A DNA stretch of 5,912 nt from an uncultured Erysipelotrichaceae bacterium (GTDB lineage: Bacteria > Bacillota_I > Bacilli_A > Erysipelotrichales > Erysipelotrichaceae). Position numbers and translations under genes: made by a program. Below, piece after piece: positions 5,418-5,912 of the stretch (its first letter is position 1; every line of letters starts with the position of its first letter). The notes beneath the pieces were generated by a model. The model was not told the origin of the DNA. It saw only the letters and a list, made by a program, of their open reading frames with translations, and did not search any database. Location of the stretch: positions 1 through 5,912 of the forward strand of contig CACZNO010000053.1 in the NCBI GenBank assembly GCA_902782505.1. Direction: 5' to 3'.

Positions 5418-5912
5418 ATGAATATCTATGATCTCTTTGCTGCTCGGGAAGAGGGCGCGGCGCAGAGAGAACTGACTTTCTCGTTTGACGGGACCGCAGA
5501 CGAATTCGCGGCATTACCTGACGCAGACGAAGCAGTAGTCAGTCTATTGAAGTCGATCGGCAACACGGAAGAACCCGTCCGCATCGTGACAGGTCTGAAG
5601 TTCAGCATCACCAAAAACGTCACCAGTCAGATCATCCACTACAAGGATGCGTATAAGCCGGAAAACCCGGCCCTGACAATTCCGTACATGGCCTACGGAA
5701 AAAAGAAAGACCACGACTACGCGGTGATTCTCATGCCGAAAGAAGAGGCAGGATATTTGTATGCGAAAGCTCTGTATTTCTGTCTGACAGAAAAAGAAGG
5801 CCTGTATGATACGCATATGAACGATATTGCGGCCTTGTATCTGGATCCGGATCACAAGGAGGAAGTCGAACAGTCTTTCCGCGAAATCGTTACGGGATCG
5901 GTAAGCTTCGGT
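5418..5912 (+). CDS. Unrecognised protein, N-terminal part (3' end outside window)
   Basis: The frame is open from ATG 5418 to the last base, giving exactly 165 codons, and is preceded by a good ribosome binding site. I do not recognise the family. The protein begins MNIYDLFAAREEG, is rich in acidic residues, and has no signal peptide or membrane segment in the visible part, so it is probably cytoplasmic. The middle (about 55-115) alternates short hydrophobic runs with charged turns, for example VRIVTGLKF and YAVILMPK, as in a mixed alpha/beta domain. Then come helix-like segments (AGYLYAKALYFCLTEKEG and the following stretch). The single cysteine (in YFCL) and scattered histidines form no metal motif. 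No catalytic motif is evident. A long structured leader suggests regulated expression. The antisense frames over it lack a comparable ribosome binding site and are taken as chance. Confidence 0.75.
   Translation, partial: MNIYDLFAAREEGAAQRELTFSFDGTADEFAALPDADEAVVSLLKSIGNTEEPVRIVTGLKFSITKNVTSQIIHYKDAYKPENPALTIPYMAYGKKKDHDYAVILMPKEEAGYLYAKALYFCLTEKEGLYDTHMNDIAALYLDPDHKEEVEQSFREIVTGSVSFG

Overview
The window looks like ordinary chromosome from a member of the Bacillota (Firmicutes) with a balanced base composition. The reasons are strong AGGAG-type ribosome binding sites, a T-box leader in front of a methionyl-tRNA synthetase gene, a short lipoprotein signal peptide and intrinsic terminators. 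The class Erysipelotrichia is a guess from overall feel only. All genes that can be supported lie on the + strand, and there is no sign of a mobile element, CRISPR array, tRNA or rRNA.

Layout. Positions 1-936 hold the C-terminal half of an Fe-S flavoenzyme of the 2,4-dienoyl-CoA reductase/2-enoate reductase (old yellow enzyme) family, cut by the window edge and closed by a clean terminator (949-973). Positions 937-1346 hold no gene. They contain two modest inverted repeats, a sigma-A-like promoter (1089-1118) and a methionine-type T-box leader (about 1125-1330) that controls metG (1347-3275). A long hairpin (3284-3324) follows metG and includes the start codon of the next gene, a lipoprotein with a DUF3887-like domain and an alpha/beta-hydrolase fold (3298-4587). 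A transaldolase-family gene closest to fructose-6-phosphate aldolase (4619-5302) lies 31 bases further on. A perfect -10 box touches its stop codon and begins a hairpin-rich leader of about 100 bases, followed by the 5' part of a gene I do not recognise (5418 to the window end).

How it works together. metG should be switched by uncharged tRNA-Met: the specifier codon AUG and the UGGU bulge both fit tRNA-Met. The other genes show no obvious shared pathway. The lipoprotein and the aldolase are probably co-transcribed, but I see no functional link between them.

The points most worth a second look are: the hydrolase lipoprotein has glycine where the catalytic serine should be; its start codon lies inside a terminator-like hairpin that also overlaps a possible promoter for a leaderless mRNA; the aldolase has glycine at the usual phosphate-binding serine; and the leader of the last gene has an attenuator-like arrangement. 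I found no convincing previously undescribed multi-gene system.
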